NCBI GenBank assembly: GCA_026398235.1
Contig: JAPLTE010000020.1
Coordinates: 1-48,025 of the forward strand
From: Verrucomicrobiota bacterium
GTDB lineage: Bacteria; Verrucomicrobiota; Verrucomicrobiia; Chthoniobacterales; Chthoniobacteraceae
DNA: 48,025 bases
Direction of reading: 5' to 3'
Part shown: positions 15,870-23,705 of the stretch, one piece after another
How the letters are laid out: each line of letters starts with the position of its first letter
How positions within the stretch are numbered: the stretch's first letter is position 1
Made by a program: the position numbers and the translations under genes
Notes under the pieces: generated by a model
What the model saw: only the letters and a program-made list of their open reading frames with translations
Told to the model about the DNA's origin: nothing
The model's database searches: none

Positions 15870-16715
15870 TTATGTCCATTCCTGCCGCAGCGCTTCGGGT
15901 TCGGCCCCCCGGGCGCGCAATGCGCGCAGGCTCAACGCGCCGTGGCGTTTGGCAAGACGCACGCCGGTTGCCGGATCCACCAGCAACGGCGCATGATAGA
16001 AAGCGGGCGGGGCGAAGCCGAGCGCCCGGTAAAGCAAGAATTGGCGGAAGGTCGAGAGTAGCAAATCCGCCCCGCGCACCACTTCCGTGATGCCCATGGC
16101 CGCGTCGTCGGCCACTACGGCGAGTTGATAAGCGGGAAGGCCGTCCCGTCGCCAGACCACGAAATCGCCAAAATCGACTCCGGCCACGGCGGTTTGGTCT
16201 CCCAGAGCCCCATCGGTGTAGGTCATCCGTTCGCCGTGGGGCACGCGGAAACGCCAGTGCACATTTTGTAATCCCAAAGGTGCGATCGGGTCGCCCGGCT
16301 TGGGTCGGCAGAAGCCGGGGTAGTGGGGTTCTTCCTCCCCGGCGTGGGGCGCACCGAGGGCGCTGAGCACATCGCGCCGAGAGCAGCGGCACGGATAAAT
16401 AAATCCGCCCGCGCGCAGCCGTTCCAGCAGGTCGCGATAGAAACCCATGCGCTCGCTTTGGATGTACGGAGCAAAGGGACCGCCGCAGTCCGGGCCTTCG
16501 TCCCAGGAAAGCCCGAACCATCGCAGATCCTCATAGAGCGCTTCCGCGAAAGCCGGTTTGCAGCGGGCCGTGTCAATATCTTCCACGCGCAGAAGGAGCT
16601 TGCCGCCTGTTTGCCGCGCCCGCTCCTGGGCGATCCAGAACGTCCGCGCGTGCCCGAGATGGAGGAACCCGGTGGGCGAGGGGGCGATACGGCCGCGATA
16701 GAGAGGAGGCGTCAC
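15870..16715 (-). CDS. gluQ: Glutamyl-Q tRNA(Asp) synthetase
   Basis: Truncated glutamyl-tRNA synthetase paralogue that attaches glutamate to queuosine-34 of tRNA(Asp). The 281-residue product has the HIGH site in RIAPSPTGFLHLGHART, LRVEDIDTARCKP, the zinc site YPCRCSRRD...YPGFCR, DGLPAYQLAVVADDAAMGIT and a KMSKS-like LAKRHGALSLR close to the end; the anticodon-binding domain of true GluRS is missing, as expected for GluQ. The frame is open much further upstream, but homology starts at VTPPLYRGR, so the GTG at 16715 is chosen. The upstream part overlaps repeats and recO. Confidence 0.9.
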   Translation of the reverse strand: MTPPLYRGRIAPSPTGFLHLGHARTFWIAQERARQTGGKLLLRVEDIDTARCKPAFAEALYEDLRWFGLSWDEGPDCGGPFAPYIQSERMGFYRDLLERLRAGGFIYPCRCSRRDVLSALGAPHAGEEEPHYPGFCRPKPGDPIAPLGLQNVHWRFRVPHGERMTYTDGALGDQTAVAGVDFGDFVVWRRDGLPAYQLAVVADDAAMGITEVVRGADLLLSTFRQFLLYRALGFAPPAFYHAPLLVDPATGVRLAKRHGALSLRALRARGAEPEALRQEWT

Positions 16716-16724
16716 GAAGGAATA

Positions 16725-16753
16725 GCCGCAAAAAGGCGCAAAAAACGCAAAAA
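16725..16753. repeat. GCCGCAAAAAGGCGCAAAAAACGC repeat
   Basis: Another copy of the GCGCAAAAA family, directly upstream of gluQ on its minus-strand leader side. It is the cleanest copy, with three successive steps. Confidence 0.7.
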
Positions 16754-16815
16754 GAAAAGCCCGTTTTTGCGGGTAGCCGCAAGGGAGCGGGACGATCCCG
16801 TTCGGCCGAGCAGAA

Positions 16816-16845
16816 AATCTGTGTAATCTGCGAAATCTGCGGATA
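16816..16845. repeat. AATCTGCG 9-nt repeat
   Basis: Three direct steps (aatctgtgt, aatctgcga, aatctgcgg) plus ata. It ends 12 nt before recO. A looser relative is at 7284-7307. Confidence 0.7.
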
Positions 16846-16857
16846 GTCTTTTGGCAA

Positions 16858-17385
16858 ATGGAAAGCACCGCCGCCCTTTTGCTTCGGCGCACGAAGTTTT
16901 CAGACACGAGCCTCATTATTACCTGGCTCACGCGCGACTTTGGAAAAATAAAAACGATCGCCAAGGGGGCGTTGCGGCCCAAGAGCCCGTTTGCGGGCAC
17001 GCTCGATCTCTTTTTCGAGACGGAAATCGCGTTTGCGCGAAGCGGCCGCAGCGAAATCCATACTTTGCGCGAAGCCGCGCTGCGGAATCCCTTTGAGGGG
17101 TTGCGCAAGGAATACGCGCGGGTGGAGCTTGCGGCTTATTTTGTGGAATTGCTGGAGCTCTTGATCGAGCCGGAGCATCCCGTGCCGGAACTGTTCGATT
17201 TGCTGCACCGCGCGCTCGCCTATTTGGAAGGGGCCACACCGGAGCGCCGCGTGCTGCTGCATTTCGAGAATGAATTGGCGCGCTTGCTTGGGATTCACGA
17301 CGAGGGGAACGCCCACACGGCTCTTGCGCGCACCTGCCACCACATGCCGGAGTCCCGGCGGCGGCTCATGGAGAAGCTGGGGTGA
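16858..17385 (+). CDS. recO: DNA repair protein RecO, short form
   Basis: RecO helps load RecA on single-stranded DNA bound by SSB. The 175-residue protein has the N-terminal OB fold (STAALLLRRTKFSDTSLIITW, FGKIKTIAKGALRPKSPFAG, LDLFFETEIAFAR) and the helical middle (ARVELAAYFVELLELLIEPEHPVPELFDLL). It ends at about the point where the C-terminal zinc-binding region of longer RecO proteins (about 240 residues) would continue, and shows no Cys4 finger. The reading frame is clean, so this looks like a natural short form. It is divergent from gluQ, with repeats between. Confidence 0.8.
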   Translation: MESTAALLLRRTKFSDTSLIITWLTRDFGKIKTIAKGALRPKSPFAGTLDLFFETEIAFARSGRSEIHTLREAALRNPFEGLRKEYARVELAAYFVELLELLIEPEHPVPELFDLLHRALAYLEGATPERRVLLHFENELARLLGIHDEGNAHTALARTCHHMPESRRRLMEKLG

Positions 17386-17392
17386 GCTATTT

Positions 17393-17458
17393 CGCGCAAA
17401 AAGCACAAAGGACGCAAAGAGGAAGAGATGCTGTCTTTTCCTTTGCGTTCTTTGCGCG
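17393..17458. repeat. Inverted repeat after recO (GCGCAAA family)
   Basis: Stem cgcgcaaa (17393-17400) with tttgcgcg (17451-17458), and a second stem cgcaaag (17413-17419) with ctttgcg (17441-17447). It begins 7 nt after the recO stop and could end the recO transcript. Confidence 0.7.
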
Positions 17459-17475
17459 AATCCAAAAAATCGCGC

Positions 17476-17589
17476 CTATTGATCCTCGTTTTTGCAGACC
17501 CACCAGAGGCTGGTGAGCAGGGTGCCGGCGAAGATCGAAAAGGCGGTAAAGGAGAGCATAAAAGTGCCCCGGATTAAAGCAGCGCCCAT
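17476..17589 (-). CDS. Possible small single-span membrane protein
   Basis: A 37-codon frame starts MGAALIRGTFMLSF and ends WWVCKNEDQ. About residues 11-31 (MLSFTAFSIFAGTLLTSLWW) form a convincing membrane span followed by a short charged tail. The frame also continues upstream to a TTG at 17616, which would add MCSDKPRCG with two cysteines. No Shine-Dalgarno is visible, but most genes here lack one. It lies on the same strand 34 nt after the UVR-motif gene and may share its transcript. No family recognised; chance is not excluded. Confidence 0.4.
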   Translation of the reverse strand: MGAALIRGTFMLSFTAFSIFAGTLLTSLWWVCKNEDQ

Positions 17590-17623
17590 GCCGCAGCGGG
17601 GCTTATCGGAACACAAAATGCAG

Positions 17624-18367
17624 CTATTTCGCGTCGCGGAAGGCGCGGATGGCGTCGCGCAGTTCCGCCGCGCGTTCGTATGCTTCCGTGGCGACCGCCC
17701 GATCCATTTCGCGTTGCATGATTTCGAGCTTGGAAAGCGGCCGCTTGCTCTGGAGTTCCTCCAGCCATTCGTTGAGGAATTCCACCTCGGAGCAAGTATC
17801 CGTGGGCTCGGGACGCTCTTTGAGAAAGGCGACGATCTGGTCCCGCCCGCGCTCGATCTGGCGCAGGGCGGCAGGGATGTCGTCGCGCGCGAGTTCCAGT
17901 GAAGCTTTGGCGCGGGTGCGCATCATCAGGACATACGGCCGGAACTGTTCAAACGACCACGCCATCTCCTCGCGCTCTGCATATTTTGAGACCAGCGAAA
18001 AAAGGTTCAGGTTGTGCTGGGTGTCGCGCAGGACCCCGGCGAAATCTTCCAATTGAAAAAGGGCGAGATAGCGGTGGTAATATTGCACTCCCTCCTGGTG
18101 GAGTTCGTTGCACTCCTCCGGGCCTAAACTGTAGGAGGCTCCGGCGGCTTCGGCTTCGTCGGCCTGTTCGCGGTGCCAGTCCAGCAGCGAAACGCTTCCG
18201 TGCGGGTGCATGCCGTCGGGACGACCCACGGTTTCCATCTGGATGAGGCCCAGATCGAGGCGGAGCTGAATTTTTTCCGTGCCGTCGGTCCCTATGATTT
18301 TGCGGACGCGAATCTGCCCGGGTTCGTGCGGCCACCCTTCGAGAAGCGTGTTTAAATCCAAATTCAT
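17624..18367 (-). CDS. UVR-motif protein of unknown function
   Basis: The 247-residue protein starts MNLDLNTLLEGWPHEPGQI; the frame is open to 18427 but homologous-looking sequence starts at this ATG. The N-terminal half is a compact domain (VRKIIGTDGTEKIQLRLDLG, HPHGSVSLLDWHREQ). A helical middle follows (about 95-190), and the C-terminal PLSKLEIMQREMDRAVATEA plus YERAAELRDAIRAFRD is a UvrB/UvrC-type UVR helical hairpin. UVR motifs mediate protein contacts in UvrB/UvrC, McsA and Clp partners. There are no zinc cysteines as in McsA. Function is unknown. The gene is divergent from the ribosomal cluster. Confidence 0.8.
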   Translation of the reverse strand: MNLDLNTLLEGWPHEPGQIRVRKIIGTDGTEKIQLRLDLGLIQMETVGRPDGMHPHGSVSLLDWHREQADEAEAAGASYSLGPEECNELHQEGVQYYHRYLALFQLEDFAGVLRDTQHNLNLFSLVSKYAEREEMAWSFEQFRPYVLMMRTRAKASLELARDDIPAALRQIERGRDQIVAFLKERPEPTDTCSEVEFLNEWLEELQSKRPLSKLEIMQREMDRAVATEAYERAAELRDAIRAFRDAK

Positions 18368-18452
18368 GGCGGTTATCGAAGCGTGAAATCGAGCGAAAAC
18401 AAGCAGGAAAGCGGCGCAAAAGCGCAAATTCGATAAATATTACAAATCGTCC

Positions 18453-18481
18453 TTGCAGGTGGGTAGTCTCTGCCGTATAAA
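18453..18481 (+). promoter_or_regulatory. Sigma-70-type promoter of the ribosomal protein cluster
   Basis: TTGCAG (18453-18458), a 17-nt spacer and TATAAA (18476-18481) make the best -35/-10 pair in the region. Start of transcription would be near 18488, leaving a leader of about 220 nt before rpsL. A weaker pair, TTGCGC and TACAGT with 16 nt between, lies near 18557-18584. Confidence 0.65.
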
Positions 18482-18532
18482 AACCCTCCCGCCGTATTTG
18501 AGCCCTGTTTCAGATGCCCGGGGAGGCGAAAA

Positions 18533-18700
18533 ATGCAGTTGGCGCGGAAAAAATCCTTGCGCCATAGCTTGGTTCGTCTACAGTTCGCGCTCCCCGCAAC
18601 CAGTAGTGGATGTGGAATCCCTGCTGAGAAGCGGGTTTTTAGTCCCCGGAAATCAGGGACTATGGGAGCGGTTTTGAGTTTTGAAATGCGGTTTTTTTGA
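18533..18700 (+). CDS. Candidate 55-residue leader ORF upstream of rpsL
   Basis: ATG at 18533 is preceded by GGGAGG with 6 nt spacing (GGAGG at 18522-18526), one of the few strong Shine-Dalgarno sites in this cluster. The product [18 protein letters not shown] and on is basic at the start and ends EMRFF with a TGA at 18698-18700, 7 nt before the rpsL ATG. The ORF covers two predicted stem-loops (18541-18563 and 18641-18661). It could be a leader peptide that couples to rpsL or senses ribosome state. No family is recognised, and a frame of this length can occur by chance in GC-rich DNA. Confidence 0.35.
   Translation: MQLARKKSLRHSLVRLQFALPATSSGCGIPAEKRVFSPRKSGTMGAVLSFEMRFF
18541..18661 (+). 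promoter_or_regulatory. Stem-loops in the rpsL leader
   Basis: Stem A: ggcgc at 18541-18545 with gcgcc at 18559-18563, extendable by gga/tcc. Stem B: agtccc at 18641-18646 with gggact at 18656-18661. Either might be part of autogenous control of the cluster; no match to a known ribosomal leader motif could be made by eye. Confidence 0.35.
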
Positions 18701-18707
18701 ATTTAAC

Positions 18708-19124
18708 ATGCCAACGATCAACCAGCTTGTCCGCAAGGGACGCAATAAGGTGACGGTGAAGTCCAAATCACCGGCGCTCGTGAATTGCCCGCAGCGCCGT
18801 GGGGTGTGCGTGCAGGTGATGACCCGTACGCCCAAGAAACCGAACTCGGCACTCCGTAAAGTGGCCAAGGTTCGGTTGACCAACGGCCAGGAAGTCATCG
18901 CCTATATCCCCGGTGAAGGTCACAACCTTCAGGAGCACTCGATTGTGCTCGTTCGCGGCGGTCGCGTGAAAGATCTTCCCGGCGTCCGTTATCATATCGT
19001 GCGCGGCACCCTCGACGCCCTCGGCGTGGATGGTCGTCGCCGGTCCCGCTCCAAATACGGCGCCAAGCGTCCGAAACCCGGTCAAGAAGCCGCAGCCAAA
19101 GGCAAGGGCGGTAAAAAGAAATAA
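18708..19124 (+). CDS. rpsL: 30S ribosomal protein S12
   Basis: S12 sits in the decoding centre and controls accuracy. The 138-residue protein starts [12 protein letters not shown]; the frame opens earlier at 18681 but the family start is this ATG. The streptomycin-site lysines are wild type ([13 protein letters not shown] and [13 protein letters not shown]). [10 protein letters not shown] and [14 protein letters not shown] are canonical. A short KGKGGKKK-type tail extends beyond the usual 124 residues. It is first gene of the cluster and has no Shine-Dalgarno (ATTTAAC before the ATG). Confidence 0.98.
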   Translation: MPTINQLVRKGRNKVTVKSKSPALVNCPQRRGVCVQVMTRTPKKPNSALRKVAKVRLTNGQEVIAYIPGEGHNLQEHSIVLVRGGRVKDLPGVRYHIVRGTLDALGVDGRRRSRSKYGAKRPKPGQEAAAKGKGGKKK

Positions 19125-19130
19125 TTTCCT

Positions 19131-19604
19131 ATGTCTCGTCGTCGCAGAGTCATCAAAAAAACAGAGAAGTTTGACAGCCGCTATGGCAGCCCTTTGGTCG
19201 CCCGCCTGATCAACACCATCATGGAGAGCGGTAAGAAATCGATCGCAGAGAAGATCGTTTACGGCGCCATTGAAAAGACCCGCGAGGGTTCCGACGCGGT
19301 CGATCCGCTCGAGACGCTCAATAAGGCGATCGACAACGTGAAGCCTCGCCTGGAGGTGAAGTCCCGCCGTGTGGGTGGCGCTACTTACCAGGTTCCGATG
19401 GAGGTTCCTGCCCCTCGTCAGATGGCTCTCGCCATGCGCTGGATTGTGACTTTCGCCCTCAAGCGCAAGAGTGTTCCGATGATGGACGCGCTCGCCAGCG
19501 AGCTCAAAGAAGCGGCTGCCGGACAGGGCAACGCTATTAAAAAACGTGACGACACGCACAAGATGGCCCAGGCCAACCGCGCGTTCGCACATTTCCGATT
19601 CTAA
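19131..19604 (+). CDS. rpsG: 30S ribosomal protein S7
   Basis: S7 nucleates assembly of the 30S head and contacts tRNA in the E site. It has 157 residues, opening MSRRRRVIKKTEKFDSRYGS, with VARLINTIMESGKKSIAEKI, ETLNKAIDNVKPRLEVKSRR, GGATYQVPMEV and the C-terminal DDTHKMAQANRAFAHFRF. Length is standard. It begins 6 nt after rpsL. In other bacteria S7 can repress the str operon by binding between rpsL and rpsG, but the 6-nt gap here leaves no room for such a site. Confidence 0.98.
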   Translation: MSRRRRVIKKTEKFDSRYGSPLVARLINTIMESGKKSIAEKIVYGAIEKTREGSDAVDPLETLNKAIDNVKPRLEVKSRRVGGATYQVPMEVPAPRQMALAMRWIVTFALKRKSVPMMDALASELKEAAAGQGNAIKKRDDTHKMAQANRAFAHFRF

Positions 19605-19619
19605 CCCATTTTATTCGCC

Positions 19620-21773
19620 GTGGCCGCACCTGCTTCCAATCCCAATTCACCAGACCGGGCTTATCCGCTCGACCGGACCCGCAACATCGGGATCGCCGCA
19701 CATATCGATGCCGGCAAGACGACGCTCACCGAGCGCATCCTGTTTTATACCGGGATGATCCATAAGATCGGTGAAGTGCATGAAGGCACGACCGCCACCG
19801 ACTGGATGGAGCAAGAGCGCGAACGCGGCATCACCATCACCTCGGCTGCCACCACGTGTTTCTGGATGCAGCGCAAGGAAGAAGGCGTTGTCAAACTTTT
19901 CTCGGGCGTCAAGAACCGCGTCAATATCATCGACACTCCTGGCCACGTGGATTTCACGGCGGAAGTGGAGCGCTCCCTGCGCGTGCTTGATGGTGCCGTC
20001 GCCGTGTTCTGCGGCGTGGCGGGTGTGCAGCCCCAGTCTGAAACGGTCTGGCGTCAGGCCACCAAGTATGGCGTGCCTCGCATCGCGTTCGTTAACAAGA
20101 TGGACCGCACGGGTGCGAATTTCGAAAACGCTCTCAACGACATGCGCACCAAGCTCGGTGCAAATGCCTGGCCGATTTTGATTCCGCTCGGTAAAGAGGA
20201 TTACCTCAAGGGGCAGTTGGACGTCATTAACAAGAAGGCGATCGTCTATTCCGATAACGATCAGTTCGGCTCCACCTACACAGTTGAGGAAATTCCCGCC
20301 GAGCACAAAGAGATGATCGACAATGCCTACGAGGAACTCGTGAGCGCCGTGGCCGATCTCGACGACGAGGTGGGCACGCTCTTCCTTGAGGAGAAGCCGA
20401 TCAGCATCGAAGCGCTCAAGCAGGGCATTCGCCGCCTCACCATCGCCAATAAATTTGTCCCGGTTGTCGGCGGTTCCGCCTTCAAGAACAAAGGTGTCCA
20501 GTATCTCGTCGACGCGGTCGTGGATTACCTCCCGAGCCCGCTCGAAACGCTCCCGGCTCACGGCCAAAACCCCGATACCGGTGAAGAGATTCTGGTCAAG
20601 GCGGACGACAATGCGAAATTCTGTTCCCTGGCATTCAAGCTTTGGAGCGATCCGTTCGTCGGCAAGCTCGTTTTCTTCCGCGTTTACTCCGGCAAGCTTG
20701 CCAAGGGTGACAACGTTTACAATCCCCGCACCAACAAGCGCGAGCGCATCAGCCGCCTCATCCAGATTCAGGCCGACAAGCGCGAAGACATCGACGTTTG
20801 CTACTCGGGCGACATCGCCGCGATTGTGGGCATCAAGAATATCACCACAGGCGACACCCTTTGCGACGAAGATCACCCGGTGATCCTCGAACCGCCGACT
20901 TTCCCTGACACGGTTATCTCGATGGCAGTGGAGCCGAAGACCAAGATCGATCAGGAAAAAATGTCGATCGCTCTCCAGCGCCTTGCTGAAGAAGATCCCA
21001 CCTTCCGGGTCCGCACTGATGAGGAGACCGGCCAGACCATCATCGCAGGCATGGGCGAGTTGCACCTCGAAATTATCCGCGACCGTATGTTGCGCGAGTT
21101 CAAGGTGGAAGCCAACTCCGGCAAGCCGCAGATCGCTTACCGCGAAACCATCACCGGCGAAGCCGTCGGCGAAGGCAAGCTTGTCAAGCAGTCCGGTGGT
21201 CGCGGTCAATACGGCCATGTGGTCGTGCGGGTCGCCCCGAACGAACGCGGCAAGGGCATCACCATCGAGAACAAAACAGTGGGCGGCTCGATCCCGAAAG
21301 ATTTCATCCCTGCTGTCAAGAAAGGCCTCGAAGAGGCGGTTCTCAACGGCGTGGTCGGCGGCTACCCGGTCATCGACGTCAACATCGACATTATTGACGG
21401 ATCGTTCCACGAAGTCGACTCCAACGAAATGGCGTTCAAGATGGCGGCCATCTTCGCGGCCAAAGACGGCTTCAAGAAAGCCAAGGCGATCTTGCTTGAG
21501 CCGATCATGAAGGTCGAAAACCTCACTCCCGAGGAATACCAGGGCGATATTTTGGGCGATCTCAACCGCCGCCGCGGCCGCATCCAGAGCATGGAAGCCA
21601 AGGGCAACCTCTCTGCGGTTCACGCGGAAGTGCCGCTTGCGGAAATGTTCGGCTACTCCACGGCGATCCGTTCGCTCTCCAAGGGGCGTTCCTCCTACTC
21701 GATGGAGCCGTCTCACTTTGAACAAGTCCCCGCGAGCGTCCTCGCTGCGGTTCTCGACCAGAAGGGCTCTTAA
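19620..21773 (+). CDS. fusA: Elongation factor G
   Basis: GTPase that drives ribosomal translocation and, with RRF, recycling. The 717-residue protein has G1 [11 protein letters not shown]2 [12 protein letters not shown]3 [12 protein letters not shown]4 [12 protein letters not shown] and G5 [11 protein letters not shown], followed by domains II-V including [19 protein letters not shown] and [12 protein letters not shown]. The start is a GTG at 19620 that gives a Pro/Ser-rich N-terminal extension ([20 protein letters not shown]) before the usual RNIGI; no later start is better. tuf, normally next, is absent, and rpsJ follows after 30 nt. Confidence 0.97.
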   Translation: MAAPASNPNSPDRAYPLDRTRNIGIAAHIDAGKTTLTERILFYTGMIHKIGEVHEGTTATDWMEQERERGITITSAATTCFWMQRKEEGVVKLFSGVKNRVNIIDTPGHVDFTAEVERSLRVLDGAVAVFCGVAGVQPQSETVWRQATKYGVPRIAFVNKMDRTGANFENALNDMRTKLGANAWPILIPLGKEDYLKGQLDVINKKAIVYSDNDQFGSTYTVEEIPAEHKEMIDNAYEELVSAVADLDDEVGTLFLEEKPISIEALKQGIRRLTIANKFVPVVGGSAFKNKGVQYLVDAVVDYLPSPLETLPAHGQNPDTGEEILVKADDNAKFCSLAFKLWSDPFVGKLVFFRVYSGKLAKGDNVYNPRTNKRERISRLIQIQADKREDIDVCYSGDIAAIVGIKNITTGDTLCDEDHPVILEPPTFPDTVISMAVEPKTKIDQEKMSIALQRLAEEDPTFRVRTDEETGQTIIAGMGELHLEIIRDRMLREFKVEANSGKPQIAYRETITGEAVGEGKLVKQSGGRGQYGHVVVRVAPNERGKGITIENKTVGGSIPKDFIPAVKKGLEEAVLNGVVGGYPVIDVNIDIIDGSFHEVDSNEMAFKMAAIFAAKDGFKKAKAILLEPIMKVENLTPEEYQGDILGDLNRRRGRIQSMEAKGNLSAVHAEVPLAEMFGYSTAIRSLSKGRSSYSMEPSHFEQVPASVLAAVLDQKGS

Positions 21774-21803
21774 TTTAACCGAAACTTTTACCGAAACTTT
21801 TTT

Positions 21804-22115
21804 ATGACAAACGGCCAACGAATTCGCATTCGGCTTAAAGCTTTCGACTATCGGATGCTCGATCAATCCTCCCTGGATATCGTCGAGACAGCCAAACGCA
21901 CCGGTGCCAAAGTGGCGGGACCGATCCCGCTTCCGACCCGGATCGAAAAATTCACCGTAAACCGCTCTCCGCACGTGGACAAAAAGTCCATGGACCAGTT
22001 CGAAATCCGCACCCACAAACGGTTGCTGGACATCATCGAACCGACCGCAAAGACGGTGGACGAACTCAAGAAGCTGAACCTCCCGGCGGGTGTTGATATT
22101 ACCATCAAGATCTGA
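21804..22115 (+). CDS. rpsJ: 30S ribosomal protein S10
   Basis: S10 (NusE) is a 30S head protein that also joins antitermination complexes with NusB. The 103-residue product has [43 protein letters not shown] and [16 protein letters not shown] followed by [11 protein letters not shown]. Length is standard. It follows fusA directly by 30 nt with a T-rich leader (ACTTTTTT) and no Shine-Dalgarno. Its position opens the S10 section of the cluster without an own promoter that I can see. Confidence 0.98.
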   Translation: MTNGQRIRIRLKAFDYRMLDQSSLDIVETAKRTGAKVAGPIPLPTRIEKFTVNRSPHVDKKSMDQFEIRTHKRLLDIIEPTAKTVDELKKLNLPAGVDITIKI

Positions 22116-22141
22116 CCGGTGTTCATGAACTAGGAACCGCA

Positions 22142-22792
22142 ATGAAATACGGACTGTTAGGAAAAAAAATCGGGATGACCCGAGTGTACGACGAGAAGGG
22201 GAAGATCACCCCCGTGACCGTCGTCGCCGTGGGCGGCAATACGCTGCTCCAGGTCAAAACGATCGAAAAGGACGGCTATTCGGCCATCCAGGTCGGGTTT
22301 GACACCCAGAAGGAATCGCGTCTGCCCAAAGCGCAGCTCGGCGTCTTCAAAAAAGCCGGCTCTGAGCCCAAGAAGCTCGTCGGTGAATTCCGCCTCCTTG
22401 CCACCGAGAAGGTGGAAGGCGATCTCAACCTGACGGCCAGCCATTTCCAAGTGGGCCAGATCGTGGACGTGATTGGCCAATCCAAGGGCAAAGGGTTCCA
22501 GGGCATCGTGAAGAAACACGGCGCAGACGGCCAGCCCGCCTCGCACGGTTCCATGATGCACCGCCGCCCCGGTTCCATTGGTTGCCGTTCCACTCCCGGC
22601 CGCATCTGGAAGAACCAGAGCATGCCCGGCCACATGGGCGATGAACGTAAGACCGTTCAAAATCTTCAAATTGTTGCCGTGCGCGAAACCGAACAGGTTC
22701 TCCTGATTCGCGGCGCTATTCCGGGAGCCAACGGCGGTTATGTCGTTGTCCGCCCCGCCAAGAAATCCCCACTTCCCGCGGAGGTTAAGTAA
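22142..22792 (+). CDS. rplC: 50S ribosomal protein L3
   Basis: L3 starts 50S assembly and reaches the peptidyl transferase centre. It has 216 residues with LLGKKIGMTRVYDEKGKITP, GQIVDVIGQSKGKGFQG, the central loop KKHGADGQPASHGSMMHRRP and GRIWKNQSMPGHMGDERKT. AGGA lies 10 nt before the ATG, one of the few ribosome binding sites in the cluster. Its stop overlaps the rplD start (TAATG). Confidence 0.97.
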   Translation: MKYGLLGKKIGMTRVYDEKGKITPVTVVAVGGNTLLQVKTIEKDGYSAIQVGFDTQKESRLPKAQLGVFKKAGSEPKKLVGEFRLLATEKVEGDLNLTASHFQVGQIVDVIGQSKGKGFQGIVKKHGADGQPASHGSMMHRRPGSIGCRSTPGRIWKNQSMPGHMGDERKTVQNLQIVAVRETEQVLLIRGAIPGANGGYVVVRPAKKSPLPAEVK

Positions 22793-23403
22793 TGAGCGCA
22801 AAGGTTCTTTCAGTTAAAGCAGCCAAGACGGCGAACATCGTCGTCATCGAAAACGGCATCGGCACCCAGGCAGTCCATGATGTGGTCGTGGCCATGAGGG
22901 CAGCCCGCCGCAGCGGCACCGCCTGTGTGAAAACAAAGGCAACCGTCAGTGCTTCCGGAGCCAAGCCGTGGCGCCAAAAAGGAACCGGACGCGCCCGCGC
23001 CGGTTACAAGTCGTCGCCCGTTTGGGTCGGCGGTGGCGTGGTGTTCGGCCCCAAACCGCACGATTATTCCAAGAAAGTGACCAAATCGGTCCGCCGCCTG
23101 GCGCTCCGCAAGGCGCTCAGCTCGCGCATCGTGGCGGGAGACGTTCTGGTGGTCGAGAATTTCGCGATCCTCGAGCCCAAAACCAAAGCTTTTGTCGGGT
23201 GGGTCAAAGAGAATGTCGGCGTGGAAAAGACGCTCATCGTCGCCACCGATTTCGATGAAACCACCTTCATGGCCGCGCGCAACGTGCAGCCGACCCGGTT
23301 GATCACGGCTGCCGACGTGAACACCGAAGACCTTCTGGCCTACAAGAAGATCGTCATCACCACAGAGGCGCTGGCCAAACTGGCAGAAAGGACGCAGAAA
23401 TGA
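22792..23403 (+). CDS. rplD: 50S ribosomal protein L4
   Basis: L4 lines the exit tunnel. In the 203-residue protein the tunnel loop is clear: ATVSASGAKPWRQKGTGRAR and the following VWVGGGVVFGPKPHDYSKKV, then LALRKALSSRI. GGAGG at the end of rplC is 8 nt before the ATG, so re-initiation is well supported. In gamma-proteobacteria L4 represses the S10 operon from its leader; whether this holds here is not known, since the cluster starts at rpsL. Its stop overlaps the rplW start. Confidence 0.97.
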   Translation: MSAKVLSVKAAKTANIVVIENGIGTQAVHDVVVAMRAARRSGTACVKTKATVSASGAKPWRQKGTGRARAGYKSSPVWVGGGVVFGPKPHDYSKKVTKSVRRLALRKALSSRIVAGDVLVVENFAILEPKTKAFVGWVKENVGVEKTLIVATDFDETTFMAARNVQPTRLITAADVNTEDLLAYKKIVITTEALAKLAERTQK

Positions 23404-23684
23404 ACGAGCCGCACGATTTGATTCAGACGATCGCCTTCACCGAGAAGGCAACCATCCTCAGCGACACCCTTGGGAAATACGTTTTCCGGGTGGCCCCGCA
23501 TGCGAACAAGCTCCAGATCAAGCACGCCGTGGAGAAACTCTTCGGCAAGACTGTGACGGACGTGAACACCTGCAACTACGCTGGCAAGAAACGCCGCGAA
23601 CGCCGCGCCGACGCGGGTCGCACCGCCCACTGGAAGAAAGCCATCGTAACCCTGAAAGCCGGGGAGAAGATCGAACTGGCGTAA
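23400..23684 (+). CDS. rplW: 50S ribosomal protein L23
   Basis: L23 sits at the tunnel exit and docks trigger factor and SRP. The 94-residue protein reads DLIQTIAFTEKATIL, FRVAPHANKLQIKHAVEKLF, VTDVNTCNYAGKKRRERRAD and WKKAIVTLKAGEKIEL. It is standard in size. AAAGGA lies 7 nt before the ATG, and the start overlaps the rplD stop (ATGA), so translation is coupled. Confidence 0.97.
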   Translation: MNEPHDLIQTIAFTEKATILSDTLGKYVFRVAPHANKLQIKHAVEKLFGKTVTDVNTCNYAGKKRRERRADAGRTAHWKKAIVTLKAGEKIELA

Positions 23685-23705
23685 GCAGCACCGAGAATAC
23701 TGATT

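Noticed and set aside
16716-17108. Long N-terminal extension of GluQ on the minus strand
   Set aside because: This part overlaps recO and repeats and has no homology; the GTG at 16715 matches the start of the synthetase fold.
18708-19124. Streptomycin-resistance change in rpsL
   Set aside because: Both diagnostic lysines (TPKKPNS and GRVKDLPG) are wild type.
19647-22142. 831-codon open frame on the minus strand opposite fusA and rpsJ
   Set aside because: Fusion shadow of strong codon bias in fusA; no domain is visible in the translation and the plus strand is certain.
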